This document shows positions 8,011 through 17,410 of a DNA stretch of 64,000 nucleotides, piece after piece. The stretch lies in NCBI RefSeq assembly GCF_021513255.1, contig NZ_CP090977.1:3038001-3102000 (forward strand), read 5' to 3'. The number at the start of each line of letters is the position of its first letter. The first letter of the stretch is position 1. Below the pieces are notes generated by a model that saw only the letters and a list, made by a program, of their open reading frames with translations, did no database searches and was not told where the DNA came from. This stretch comes from Planococcus sp. 107-1. Its GTDB lineage: Bacteria; Bacillota; Bacilli; Bacillales_A; Planococcaceae. The position numbers were made by a program, and so were the translations under genes.

Positions 8011-9081
8011 TTAAACAGCGGCTGTTTTTTCTTTTTTGATTTGCTTGCTGCGCAATTGTCCGCAAGCTGCATCGATGTCGGCGCCTTGTTCTTGGCGAAC
8101 GCCGCAGTTGATGCCTTTTTTCTTCAATGCATCGTAGAATGCACTGATAGCTTCCGGCGTACTTTGCTGATACTGATCGTGTTCGCTGACCGAGTTATAC
8201 GGGATCAAGTTGACGTATGACAAGTGGCGCTTGTCTTCAAGCAATTTCGCCAATTGATTCGCTTCCTCGACATGGTCATTCACATCGCGCAATAAAATAT
8301 ATTCGAATGTGATGCGGCGATTTGACTTCTCTAAATAGTAGTCGATTGCAGCCATCAATTTCTCGATCGGGTACGCTTTGTTGATCTTCATGATGCGTGA
8401 ACGCAATTCGTTAGTCGGCGCATGGATGGAGATAGCTAAGTTAACCTGCAAGCCTTCGTCTGCATAATCGTAGATTTTCGGTACGATTCCGCTTGTCGAT
8501 ACTGTGATATGGCGTGCTCCGATAGCCAATCCTTTTTGGGAGTTGACCACATTCAAGAAGCCCATCAAGTTTGTATAGTTGTCGAACGGTTCGCCGATGC
8601 CCATAACCACAATATGGCTTACGCGCTCGTCTTTTTGCTGAGCATCAAAATGAGCTTGTACTTGCATGATCTGCTCAACGATTTCGCCCGCATTTAAATC
8701 GCGGCTCTTTTTCAAAAGTCCGCTGGCGCAGAAACTGCAGCCGATGTTGCATCCGACTTGAGTCGTTACGCAGACCGAGTTTCCGTATTTAAAGCGCATC
8801 AAAACGGTTTCAATCAAGTTGCCATCCTGTAAACGGAAAAGGAATTTGATCGTGCCGTCTGCCGATTCCTGTTTTACCGCTTCTTCAAGCGTACGGATGG
8901 CAAAATTATTTTCCAGTAATTCAATGACTTCTTTGCTCAGATTGTTCATCTGGGAAAATTCAGTCACGCGTTTAATATATAACCAGTCCCATACTTGTTC
9001 AGCACGGTACTTCTTCTGTCCATTTTCTAAAAACCAATCTTTTAGCTGATCTATCGTCATACCATAGATGGAATTTTTCAT
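8011..9081 (-). CDS. rlmN: 23S rRNA/tRNA adenine C2-methyltransferase RlmN
   Basis: A 356-residue radical SAM enzyme that methylates A2503 of 23S rRNA (and tRNA A37 in some bacteria). The CxxxCxxC cluster motif is in [37 protein letters not shown] and the C-terminal [14 protein letters not shown] are characteristic of RlmN, and the methyl-carrying Cys is in that last motif. It resembles Listeria-type RlmN more than Cfr. The start at 9081 (MKNSIYGM) is preferred over an in-frame ATG 15 bases upstream because GAGGG lies at the right distance from it. Confidence 0.93.
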   Translation of the reverse strand: MKNSIYGMTIDQLKDWFLENGQKKYRAEQVWDWLYIKRVTEFSQMNNLSKEVIELLENNFAIRTLEEAVKQESADGTIKFLFRLQDGNLIETVLMRFKYGNSVCVTTQVGCNIGCSFCASGLLKKSRDLNAGEIVEQIMQVQAHFDAQQKDERVSHIVVMGIGEPFDNYTNLMGFLNVVNSQKGLAIGARHITVSTSGIVPKIYDYADEGLQVNLAISIHAPTNELRSRIMKINKAYPIEKLMAAIDYYLEKSNRRITFEYILLRDVNDHVEEANQLAKLLEDKRHLSYVNLIPYNSVSEHDQYQQSTPEAISAFYDALKKKGINCGVRQEQGADIDAACGQLRSKQIKKEKTAAV

Positions 9082-9238
9082 TATTAGAACCCTCATTTCA
9101 GAATTTCACAATTGCTTATTATAATACTAAAAATTTGGCTTGACAACAACTATTTTTGTTTACACAGAAAAATCTGTCTTTAAGATTGTCTAATCTCCGG
9201 CATTTCCGGGTAAAGAATCGGGTAAAGGAGGTCTGTTT

Positions 9239-9709
9239 ATGGGAGAAATTACGCACATCGGCTTAGCAGTTCCGGATCTCGACCAAGCCATTGACTGGTA
9301 CAGCAAAGTATTCGGATTTTACACATTGGCAGGGCCATTTGAATTTGAAGCGGTTGAAGCAGACGAAGAAAACATGACACAGGATTTGCAGGGAACCGAA
9401 GTACAAAAAATGCGCAATGCCCACTTAATGTCGCATAACGGAATCGGCATCGAATTATTCGAATTCCAACAACCCGCTTTCAACGATGAAAACCCTCCGC
9501 TCCATAAGGGATTTTTCCACATTTGCCTGATTGTCGATAATCTCGTGGAATCGATTGAACGAATTGTCCAGCACGGAGGCAAACAGCGCAGCAAAATCTG
9601 GCAAACCACGAAAGGCAAGCCGCATTTTCTGGTATATACGGAGGACCCTTTCGGCAATATCATCGAGCTTTATACAAGAAACACCTCTGAAATGTATGCC
9701 AATAAATAA
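9239..9709 (+). CDS. VOC-family (glyoxalase-like) protein
   Basis: A 156-residue vicinal-oxygen-chelate protein. It starts THIGLAVPDLDQAIDWYSKVFGF and ends DPFGNIIELY, the two halves of the beta-alpha-beta-beta-beta fold, with a metal-type His near the start, Glu in GIELFEF, His in GFFHICLIV and Glu in NIIELY. The specific reaction cannot be read from the sequence. A strong ribosome binding site (AAAGGAGG) precedes the ATG. It is transcribed alone, with a terminator shared with the convergent CoA-transferase gene. Confidence 0.85.
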   Translation: MGEITHIGLAVPDLDQAIDWYSKVFGFYTLAGPFEFEAVEADEENMTQDLQGTEVQKMRNAHLMSHNGIGIELFEFQQPAFNDENPPLHKGFFHICLIVDNLVESIERIVQHGGKQRSKIWQTTKGKPHFLVYTEDPFGNIIELYTRNTSEMYANK

Positions 9710-9712
9710 AAG

Positions 9713-9745
9713 AAACCAGCTGATTGATTACCGATCAGCTGGTTT
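9713..9745. terminator. Convergent terminator
   Basis: AAACCAGCTGAT pairs with ATCAGCTGGTTT around a 9-base loop, between the VOC gene and the convergent acetyl-CoA hydrolase gene. Confidence 0.85.
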
Positions 9746-9752
9746 TATTCGT

Positions 9753-11267
9753 TTAAACAAGTTGTTCTTTTTTAGGAAGCATGGAGCCGTGCTGCGCAAA
9801 ATTAGCGTGCCATGAGAAAGCTTTCTCAAGAACATGCGGTGTTTGCCCTCCGCGCGTCAATGCCTCGTCGTAATATTCACGCAGTGCTCCCCGGTAAGAA
9901 GGATGCACACAATTTTCGATAATCACTTCGACGCGCTCGCGCGGTGCGAGACCGCGAAGATCGGCGTAGCCTTGTTCAGTGACGACGACATCCACGTCGT
10001 GTTCCGTATGGTCGATATGAGATGCGAAAGGCACGATGCTTGAGATATTGCCGCCTTTGGCAATGGATTTCGTTACAAAGATTGCGAGACGCGCATTGCG
10101 GGCAAAATCGCCTGATCCGCCGATGCCGTTCATCATTTTTGTTCCGCACACATGCGTTGAATTGACGTTGCCGTAAATATCAAATTCCAGCGCTGTATTG
10201 ATGGAAATCAATCCAAGGCGGCGGATCACTTCCGGATGGTTGGAAATTTCCTGTGGACGCATGACGATTTTATTGCGGTAGTTATCGAATTCACTGAAGA
10301 CCTGTTTCATCTTTTCCTCTGACAAGGTGATGGAACAGCAAGAAGCGAATTCCACTTTGCCGGCATCGATCAAATCGAAGACCGCGTCCTGCAGCACTTC
10401 CGAATAGACTTCCAATCCTTCAAACTCCGAATCCAGCATGCCGTGGAGAACCGCATTCGCGACTGATCCGATGCCTGACTGCAACGGTGCCAAAGTTTCC
10501 GTCAATCTCCCCGCCCGGATTTCAGCACGGAAAAATTCAAGCAAGTGATCAGCCATGATTTTGGTTTCGGCATCAGGCGCAACAATGGTGGACGGTGAAT
10601 CCAATTGTTCTGTGAAGACAATCCCTTTGACCTTTTCCATATCGATTGGAATGCCGATCGTTCCGATGCGCTGATCGACTGTTGTCAATGGAATCGGTGA
10701 ACGCTCGCCTTGTTTGCCGGTATCATAAATGTCGTGCAGCCCTTCAAATAATTCAGGCTGGGCCATGTTGATTTCCACGATGATGTTTTTTGCGTGCTTG
10801 GCAAAAACAGAAGAGTTTCCGACAGAAGTCGTCGGAATGATCATGCCATCTTCAGTAATAGACAAGGCTTCAACAATCGCAAAATCAATCGGTTCTGTAA
10901 CCCCAGATCTGACCCATTCAGCTGTGTGGGATAAATGATGGTCGACAAAAAGCATTTCACCTTCATTGATTTTTTTGCGCATCGCTGGCTCAGCCTGGAA
11001 AGGCAAGCGTTTGTTGACGATGCCCGCTTCTGCAAATACACGGTCGATGTCTGATCCGAGCGACGCGCCTGTAAAGATGTTCACTTTAAAATCTTCCGTT
11101 TCTGCCCGCCTTACCAAAGCAAAAGGAACCGCTTTCACGTCGCCAGCACGCGTAAATCCGCTAAGCCCCAAAGTCATTCCGTCTTGGATCCATGAAGCAG
11201 CCTCTTCCGGTGTCACGATGCGCTGCTGTAATTCAACAGCCTTGATGCGTCCAAGTTTGTTCTCCAT
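9753..11267 (-). CDS. Acetyl-CoA hydrolase / succinate:acetate CoA-transferase family
   Basis: A 504-residue class I CoA-transferase of the Ach1/ScpC/Cat1 type. Visible motifs: GLSGFTRAGDVKAVP, FTGASLGSDID, LQSGIGSVANAVLHG, the Glu-containing ALEFDIYGNVNSTHVCGTKMMNGIGGSGDFARNA region split over two motifs, and the C-terminal GYADLRGLAPRERVEVIIENCVHP. It exchanges CoA between acetate and a dicarboxylate, or hydrolyses acetyl-CoA. The ATG at 11267 follows GAGAG at good spacing; an in-frame TTG upstream is less likely. A close paralogue lies at 12253-13745 beyond a LytTR regulator. Confidence 0.9.
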   Translation of the reverse strand: MENKLGRIKAVELQQRIVTPEEAASWIQDGMTLGLSGFTRAGDVKAVPFALVRRAETEDFKVNIFTGASLGSDIDRVFAEAGIVNKRLPFQAEPAMRKKINEGEMLFVDHHLSHTAEWVRSGVTEPIDFAIVEALSITEDGMIIPTTSVGNSSVFAKHAKNIIVEINMAQPELFEGLHDIYDTGKQGERSPIPLTTVDQRIGTIGIPIDMEKVKGIVFTEQLDSPSTIVAPDAETKIMADHLLEFFRAEIRAGRLTETLAPLQSGIGSVANAVLHGMLDSEFEGLEVYSEVLQDAVFDLIDAGKVEFASCCSITLSEEKMKQVFSEFDNYRNKIVMRPQEISNHPEVIRRLGLISINTALEFDIYGNVNSTHVCGTKMMNGIGGSGDFARNARLAIFVTKSIAKGGNISSIVPFASHIDHTEHDVDVVVTEQGYADLRGLAPRERVEVIIENCVHPSYRGALREYYDEALTRGGQTPHVLEKAFSWHANFAQHGSMLPKKEQLV

Positions 11268-11493
11268 ATCGATCACTCTCTTTCCGATTTTAGTCAATAA
11301 AACAGCATATATTCACAAGATAAAGCGTTTTCATGAGCGTGCGCTCAGTCAAAACTCGCATTCAATCTAATAGGGACTAGTTTTTTAATTATTAGATAAC
11401 TTTATCTTAAAATGTGTCTAAAATGTGTTTTACCGGTTAGAAGAGTGAGAAAAATGAGTGAGGCAGAAAATTTCGCGCCTCAAGCAGCATTTT

Positions 11494-12138
11494 CTAAAAT
11501 CCGAGCATTTTCCGGAAATAACTGGAGTAGGATTGGCTGACGGGAATTCGATCTCCGTTGTTCATCGCCAGCACAAAAGTTGAATGGGTGTCCGGATAGA
11601 TTTCTTTTATATGGTGAACATTGACGATAAACGAACGGTGGCACCGGATGAACATATCCCGGGGCAATAAAAATTCAAATTCCTGCAATGTGTTTTTATT
11701 GGTACCGGATAGCTTAGCTGTATAGACATGGGTTTTCCGCTCTTTCACTTCCAGGTAAGCCACTTCTGCAAAAGGAATAGGCTTCCAGCCATCGGAAGTT
11801 TTGACGGTCACAACCGATTTCCCTTCAGTGAGTGTTGGATAGATGGCAATTACACAACCCTCGAGCACGCCTTCTTTTTCGAAAGGCACAGCCATTCCAT
11901 GATAAGGCACTCCAAAAACATCCCGATCGACGAACTCAGAAGATTTTTGATTAGTTGTTAATGCCATATGCGCCATGCTGCCTTCTTTTATCGGATCCCC
12001 GGGACGGATTTTCAAATCGATTCTTTTACTTGGCCGGTAATAGATATATTCTTTCGTATTGGTGACGACAATCGATACTTCATCGGAAAACAATTCTCCC
12101 ATCACATCAAGCAATGAGCTTTGCGTAAACCATTCCAT
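11494..12138 (-). CDS. LytTR-domain transcriptional regulator
   Basis: A 214-residue protein. The C-terminal ~100 residues (VAYLEVKERKTHVYTA, FLLPRDMFIRCHRSFIVNVHHIKEIYP, DRIPVSQSY) are a LytTR DNA-binding domain. The N-terminal ~110 residues (SSLLDVMGELFSDEVSIVVTN, FGVPYHGMAVPF) look like a PAS/GAF-type sensor and there is no receiver domain, so it would sense a ligand directly. It lies between two CoA-transferase paralogues on the same strand and probably controls them (inference). The ATG at 12138 was chosen over an upstream GTG because of AGG at 9 bp. Confidence 0.85.
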   Translation of the reverse strand: MEWFTQSSLLDVMGELFSDEVSIVVTNTKEYIYYRPSKRIDLKIRPGDPIKEGSMAHMALTTNQKSSEFVDRDVFGVPYHGMAVPFEKEGVLEGCVIAIYPTLTEGKSVVTVKTSDGWKPIPFAEVAYLEVKERKTHVYTAKLSGTNKNTLQEFEFLLPRDMFIRCHRSFIVNVHHIKEIYPDTHSTFVLAMNNGDRIPVSQSYSSYFRKMLGF

Positions 12139-12252
12139 AAGACGGCGCCTGCCTTTCTTCACTATTATTTCTTAATGATACCGTTCTCGCTCCTGACTAT
12201 CACTATAAGTTAAAACAGCTGCCCCCTAATAGGACAGCTGCTGCGTTTCTTT

Positions 12253-13745
12253 CTAAAGCATCGTGCCGGTCTGAGCTAATTTTGTATGCCAAGAGAAAGC
12301 TTTTTCCAGAACATGCGGCGTTTGTCCGCCGCGTTCCAGTGCTTCCTCGTAGTATTCAAGCATTTTTTCTTTGTATGTCGGATGCACACAATTTTCGATG
12401 ATCAGCTTCGAACGCTCCCGCGGCGCAAGTCCGCGCAGGTCTGCATAGCCTTGTTCCGTAACGACGATATCGACGTCGTGTTCCGTATGGTCAATATGCG
12501 TGGCGAAAGGCACAACACTTGAAATCCGACCGCCTTTTGCAATCGATTTTGTCACAAAAATGGAAAGCCGGGCATTTCGTGCAAAGTCCCCGGATCCGCC
12601 GATGCCGTTCATCATTTTTGTGCCGGATACATGAGTCGAGTTGACGTTGCCGTAAATATCAAATTCCAGTGCCGTATTGATGGAAATAAGTCCAAGGCGG
12701 CGAATGATCTCAGGGTGATTGGAAATTTCCTGAGGACGCAATATGAGTTTGTCCCGGTATTTTTCAAAATTCGAGAATACCTGCTTCATTTTTTCTTCAG
12801 ACAAAGTAATGGAGGAACTGGAAGCGAAACGGACTTTACCGGCATCAATCAGCTCGAACACCGCATCCTGCAGCACTTCCGAATAAACTTCCAAATCGTC
12901 GAACTCCGAATCGATCAATCCATGAAGCACGGAGTTCGCCACTGTTCCGATGCCGGATTGCAGCGGAGCAAGTTTATTGGTCAAGCGTCCTGCCTGGACT
13001 TCAGAACGCAGAAAGTTCAGCAAATGCTCCGCCATCATTTCGGTTTCTTCATCTGCTTCTGCAATCGTCGACGGCGAATCTTTTTGATGCGTAAAAATAA
13101 TTCCGCGCACTTTTTCCAAATCCACCGGGATTCCCGGTACGCCGATTCGGTCGCTTACATGCGTCAATGGAATCGGCGATCGCTCTCCTTGCTTGCCGGT
13201 GTCGTAAATATCATGGATTCCTTCGAATAAATCCGGTTGAGCTGTATTGATTTCCACAATAACATTTTTTGCGTACTGCACAAAAAGAGCCGAGTTTCCG
13301 ACAGAAGTCGTTGGAATGATCAAGCCCTCTTCCGTAATACCCAACGCTTCAATTATCGCAAAATCAATCGGTTCAATGACACCTGCTTTGATCCATTCTG
13401 CCGTCTGAGAAAGATGATGGTCCACAAACAGCATTTCGCCTTCGTTAATTTTTCGGCGCATCGTCGCATCTGCCTGAAATGGCAGACGTTTGTTGACAAT
13501 GCCCGCCTCTGCAAACAGTTTGTCAATATCCGAACCTAGAGAAGCACCCGTGAATATGTTCACTTTAAAGCTTTCGGTTTCAGCACGTTTAACAAGTGCC
13601 AGCGGAACCGCTTTAGCGTCTCCGCGCGTGTAAATCCACTTAATCCGAGCGTCATGCCGTCCTGGATCCAAGAAGCTGCAAGGTCGGCGTCGATAACTCG
13701 GTCCTGCAATTGAATGGCTTTGATGCGTTCAATGGTTTTTTCCAT
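12253..13745 (-). pseudogene. Second acetyl-CoA hydrolase/CoA-transferase, frameshifted
   Basis: A paralogue of the 9753-11267 gene, with very high similarity along its length. The first ~37 residues (MEKTIERIKAIQLQDRV and GMTLGLSGFTRA) are in one frame and the rest (GDAKAVPLALVKRAETE onward) in another. A single missing base near 13627, inside CGCGCGGAGAC, explains the switch; the intact copy has GGTGACG-like sequence with the additional base. All downstream motifs are preserved (LQSGIGTVANSVLHG, ALEFDIYGNVNSTHVSGTKM). Either a recent pseudogene or a sequencing error. It ends in LAQTGTML. Confidence 0.85.
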
Positions 13746-14050
13746 TACAGTCACCTTTCGTGGCTTGAATGCCGTTCTTATTTATCTTAATTATACCTTA
13801 CCTCAGCCCTTCTTCCGTAAACCCTGGCACTGTGTTTCTACTATATTAAGTTCATTCTTCACATCACTGTAACATATGAAGGAAACTCCGCACCTCGATG
13901 TAAGCGTTTTATTTGACCGCCATAATTATGATATTTAAATAATTTAATATTAGAAATCCCATTCTAATAGGCTCTGTAAGTTTTGCGAATATTTATATAA
14001 TGAAATAATAAATTGCTTTGATAACATACTATTTTTATGTTCAAAAACCA
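13746..14050. other. AT-rich intergenic region
   Basis: No gene seen. It separates the leftward CoA-transferase copy from the rightward MFS array and must hold the promoter of the former. TGTAAGCGTTTTAT at 13899-13912 matches 12 of 14 positions of a catabolite-responsive element (cre), a weak hint of CcpA control. The rest is AT-rich without clear structure. Confidence 0.4.
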
Positions 14051-14079
14051 TTGACTTTACAGTTTTTTCATCATAATAT
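14051..14079 (+). promoter_or_regulatory. Sigma-A promoter of the MFS array
   Basis: TTGACT (14051-14056), 17-bp spacer, TAATAT (14074-14079). It precedes the truncated MFS gene. A very similar promoter, down to the following AGGRAAG, lies before the third MFS gene, so promoter and gene were probably duplicated together. Confidence 0.7.
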
Positions 14080-14147
14080 AGGAAAGTTGTTAAAACTAGT
14101 GATGTTTATGAAATAATATTATTCGAAACGAGGCTCCATTAATCGCT

Positions 14148-14649
14148 TCACCCCAACTGAAAAAGATGATGATCTTATTGATTACTTTATTTATTACAAT
14201 AACAAGTTTCGGAATTACAGGACCGGTCATTCCTGCTTATCTGGAATCGATTAACCAAGGCCGCATGGCTTCTGGAATGATTATAGCCATCTTTGCCAGT
14301 GCACAGCTCTTATTCGCTCCCCTTGGCGGAAAATGGACCGATCAATTCGGCCGCCGAAAAATGATCATCATCGGGTTGATGCTCATTACTGCCGGCGGTT
14401 TTTTTATTTTATCTAACCGATACATTAGGGGTTCTCTACGTTTCACGGGTCATTAGCGGCATCGGCAATGTCATCGGTCCGATTTCTGCCGGTATGCTTT
14501 ACGATATCAATTTAGTCGTCCCTTTCATCCTCGGACTGGTAATGCTTGGCATCACGATTTCCATTACGGCCATTTGGCATCTGTCCCGTCTTAAGAAAAC
14601 GATTGAGCTTGAAGCTAATCTTCCTGTTTCAGCCCTGGCCGATAAATAA
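14148..14649 (+). pseudogene. MFS exporter, internally deleted copy
   Basis: The N-terminal ~80 residues (LFITITSFGITGPVIPAYLESINQ, LFAPLGGKWTDQFGRRKM) match the start of the two intact MFS genes downstream. After a frameshift near 14405-14415 the sequence continues as VLYVSRVISGIGN and then directly VIGPISAGMLYDINLVVPFILGL, which belongs near residue 350 of the intact paralogues. About 240 residues are missing, apparently joined at the short similarity between SRVxGGIG and MSIGNVIGP. The start codon is also not evident. Non-functional. Confidence 0.85.
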
Positions 14650-14685
14650 AAGAATTCATTTTATAGAAAAGAGGATTTACCTGTA

Positions 14686-15918
14686 ATGTCACCTGAACAA
14701 AGAAAGAAAATCACCATCTTGATGGTGAATATGTTTATCGCAATTGCAAGCTTCGGAATTATTGTCCCTATCCTGCCGGCCTACCTGGTTTCTATCAATC
14801 AAGGAGGAACGGCGGCGGGATTAATGATCGCCATTTTCGCCGGCGCTCAATTATTGTTCTCACCGCTCGGCGGAAAATGGGCGGATGTCTACGGACCGCG
14901 TAAAGTCATCATCATCGGTTTATCGCTACTGACCATTTCTATGCTGATGTTCTATGCCACAGATTCCATCTGGATATTGTACGCTTCCCGCATCGTCGGC
15001 GGAATCGGCGACGCGTTCCTCGTCCCCGGAATCTTCACATATGTAGCAGGCATCACTACGCCCGCCCAGCGCGCTAAAGGAACCGGGCTTGTCACAGCTT
15101 CCATGTCGCTCGGCTTGGTCATCGGACCTGGAATCGGCGGATTTTTGGCTGAATTCGATTTGAAGCTGCCGTTTCTGGTTTCAGCATTCGTCACATTGAC
15201 AGCCGTGCTGTTCTCATTTGTCATGCTGAAAGAAATTGCACCGACTGCAGACAGCCAAAAGCAGGCAGAGGAATTTGCAAAAGATGAATCCATGCTTGAG
15301 CAGATTGGGCGTTCGGTCAAAATGCCGTATTTCATCCCGCTCATCATCACCTTCGTCATGAGTTTTGGCTTGGTGGCCTATGAGTCGGTCATCGGTATGT
15401 ACTTAACTACGGAATATGGCTCCACTTCAAAAGATATTGCCCTGATGATTACGGCAACCGGAACCGTTAGTGTCATTGTCCAAATGTTCATTGTTGACCG
15501 CCTGGTTCGCCGTTTCGGAGAAGTGCCCGTATTGATCGCATTTCTGGCTCTCGCGACAGTCGGCTTTATGCTGTCCATGGTTGCCGGAAGCTACGCCACG
15601 TTTTTCGGCGTTTCGCTCGTCATTTTCCTGGCGATGGCGATCCTGCGCCCCGTGCTCAATATCCTGATTTCGAAGATGGCGCAAGGCGAAGTCGGATTTG
15701 CGATGGGCATGAACACTTCGTATATGAGCCTTGGCAATGTCCTTGGACCGTTGTCTGCCGGTTTGCTATTCGATTTCAATATCAATCTTCCCTTTATCCT
15801 GGGGCTTGGGCTTTTGATTGTCACTTTATCAATCGCTGTGGCGTGGCGCAGTTCACGCGCTGCTAAGGCCTTGGCACTCATGCATAATGAAGAATTGAAA
15901 GCTGAACCTCTTGCTTAG
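14686..15918 (+). CDS. MFS multidrug efflux transporter (NorA/TetA-like)
   Basis: A 410-residue protein with 12 predicted membrane segments of the DHA1 drug:proton antiporter type. Motif A is GGKWADVYGPRKV between helices 2 and 3; motif C-like VIGPGIGGFLAE lies in helix 5. It resembles NorA/Bmr-type exporters; substrate unknown. The second gene of a tandem array of three, about 65-70 percent similar to the next by eye. Probably transcribed from the promoter at 14051. The ribosome binding site GAGGATTTACCTGTA is only moderate. Confidence 0.88.
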   Translation: MSPEQRKKITILMVNMFIAIASFGIIVPILPAYLVSINQGGTAAGLMIAIFAGAQLLFSPLGGKWADVYGPRKVIIIGLSLLTISMLMFYATDSIWILYASRIVGGIGDAFLVPGIFTYVAGITTPAQRAKGTGLVTASMSLGLVIGPGIGGFLAEFDLKLPFLVSAFVTLTAVLFSFVMLKEIAPTADSQKQAEEFAKDESMLEQIGRSVKMPYFIPLIITFVMSFGLVAYESVIGMYLTTEYGSTSKDIALMITATGTVSVIVQMFIVDRLVRRFGEVPVLIAFLALATVGFMLSMVAGSYATFFGVSLVIFLAMAILRPVLNILISKMAQGEVGFAMGMNTSYMSLGNVLGPLSAGLLFDFNINLPFILGLGLLIVTLSIAVAWRSSRAAKALALMHNEELKAEPLA

Positions 15919-15934
15919 AGGCTCAGCTTTTTCA
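15897..15934 (+). terminator. Terminator overlapping the MFS stop codon
   Basis: AGCTGA-CCTC pairs with GAGG-TCAGCT and is followed by TTTTTC; the left arm lies within the last codons of the upstream MFS gene. Confidence 0.75.
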
Positions 15935-15982
15935 TTGTAAAAATTTCGGTAAAAAAATAATTTAACGCATGAGTTCATTCCG

Positions 15983-16011
15983 TTGACACGGCCTATGTAC
16001 TCAAATAATAT
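15983..16011 (+). promoter_or_regulatory. Sigma-A promoter of third MFS gene
   Basis: A perfect TTGACA (15983-15988), 17-bp spacer and TAATAT (16006-16011), 56 bp before the MFS start codon. Confidence 0.8.
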
Positions 16012-16067
16012 AGGGAAGCTGAGAAAAAATATTCACAACATTATATAGAAGAAATGAGGGTGTTTCG

Positions 16068-17267
16068 ATGTCGCCAGACCAACGAAAAAAGATTTTTATT
16101 TTAATGATTAATATGTTTATTGCCATTGCGAGTTTCGGAATTGTCATTCCGATTCTGCCTTCGTATTTAGAATCGATCAATCAGGGCGGTATGGCTGCCG
16201 GTTTGATGATCGCCATTTTTGCTGCCGCGCAATTCCTGTTTTCTCCGATTGCCGGCAAATGGGCGGATCAGTACGGCCGCCGGAAAATGATTATCTACGG
16301 CTTGCTTGGTCTGACAATTTCTATGTTTGTCTTTTACGCGTCAGACCTTATTTGGGTTCTTTACATCTCCCGTGTAATCGGCGGCATCGGAGCTGCGATG
16401 TTAGTTCCAGCTATCTTCGCCTATATCGCTGATATCACAACTTTTGATCAGCGCGCAAAAGGCACCAGCCTTGTTTCGGCTGCTATGTCGCTTGGGATTG
16501 TAGTGGGACCGGGAATTGGCGGATTTTTAGCTGATTACAGCTTGAAGCTGCCATTCCTGATTTCGGCACTTGTTTCATTGGTTGCGGTGCTGTTTTCTGT
16601 GGCGCTTTTGAAAGACAGCGACGCTGTGGAAGAAAACCCAGTAGTGGCTGCAGCTGCCCCAGACGATGAATCCATGTTCAAGAAAATCGGCCGTTCAGTA
16701 AAAATGCCGTATTTCATTCCCCTCATCATTACATTGGTCATGAGTTTCGGATTGCTTGCTTACGAATCGGTGGTCGGCCTGTATTTAGACAACCAATTCA
16801 ACTCGACGGCTAAAGACATCGCCTTCATGATTACCGCTACAGGCGTCGTCAGCGTTATCGTTCAATTATTTATCGTGGACCGCATTGTCCGGCGCTTCGG
16901 AGAAGTAGCGATATTAGTTTTCTTCCTTGGAGTTACAGCCGTCGGTTTCCTCTTTTCATTATTTGCCGGAAGCTACGCCATGTTCTTCGGCGTATCGCTC
17001 GTGATTTTCATGGCGACTTCCATTTTGCGCCCTGTTTTGAACACTTTGATTTCAAAAATGGCTGAAGGCGAAGTTGGATTCGCGATGGGCATGAACAACG
17101 CTTATATGAGCATCGGCAATGTCATCGGACCGCTTCTTGCCGGTGTCCTTTACGACGTCAACATCATCTATCCGTTCATTCTGGGCCTTGCGATGCTGTT
17201 AGTGACGATGTTCATCACAGTCATGTGGCAACGTTCAAGAACTGCTAAATCCACGGCAACTGTTTAA
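16068..17267 (+). CDS. MFS multidrug efflux transporter, third of array
   Basis: A 399-residue 12-helix DHA1 transporter, paralogous to 14686-15918. Motif A is AGKWADQYGRRKM, a better match to the consensus than in the neighbour (which has VYGPRKV), and GPGIGGFLAD follows. The same central loop (DESMFKKIGRSVKMPYFIPL) is present in both. It has its own promoter (15983) and terminator, so it can be expressed independently. Substrate unknown; a role in drug or toxic-compound export is inferred from the family. Confidence 0.88.
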   Translation: MSPDQRKKIFILMINMFIAIASFGIVIPILPSYLESINQGGMAAGLMIAIFAAAQFLFSPIAGKWADQYGRRKMIIYGLLGLTISMFVFYASDLIWVLYISRVIGGIGAAMLVPAIFAYIADITTFDQRAKGTSLVSAAMSLGIVVGPGIGGFLADYSLKLPFLISALVSLVAVLFSVALLKDSDAVEENPVVAAAAPDDESMFKKIGRSVKMPYFIPLIITLVMSFGLLAYESVVGLYLDNQFNSTAKDIAFMITATGVVSVIVQLFIVDRIVRRFGEVAILVFFLGVTAVGFLFSLFAGSYAMFFGVSLVIFMATSILRPVLNTLISKMAEGEVGFAMGMNNAYMSIGNVIGPLLAGVLYDVNIIYPFILGLAMLLVTMFITVMWQRSRTAKSTATV

Positions 17268-17283
17268 TAAAGTCCAAAATGGA

Positions 17284-17312
17284 GGGCTCCTTTTATAGGA
17301 GCCTTCTTTTTA
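17284..17312 (+). terminator. Terminator after MFS array
   Basis: GGCTCC and GGAGCC around TTTTATA, followed by TTCTTTTTATT, right after the MFS stop codon. Confidence 0.75.
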
Positions 17313-17364
17313 TTGCTTTTTGCTTATACAATTTCGGCTAAACTTTGCGGTATTCCTTATATAG

Positions 17365-17383
17365 TTGTATAATTATTATACAA
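17365..17383. promoter_or_regulatory. 19-bp palindrome upstream of the CarH-like gene
   Basis: TTGTATAATTATTATACAA is a perfect inverted repeat (9-bp arms, one central base), 28 bp before the start codon of the MerR/B12 regulator. Each half contains TATACA/TGTATA, compatible with the TnTACA core described for CarH/LitR-type regulators. Autoregulation is likely (inference). It may overlap the -10 region. Confidence 0.6.
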
Positions 17384-17410
17384 ACAATCTAAAGAAATGT
17401 AGGTAATGCT

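Noticed and set aside
12631-13230. 199-residue plus-strand frame antisense to CoA-transferase 2
   Set aside because: Shadow of the coding strand; no similarity or start signal.
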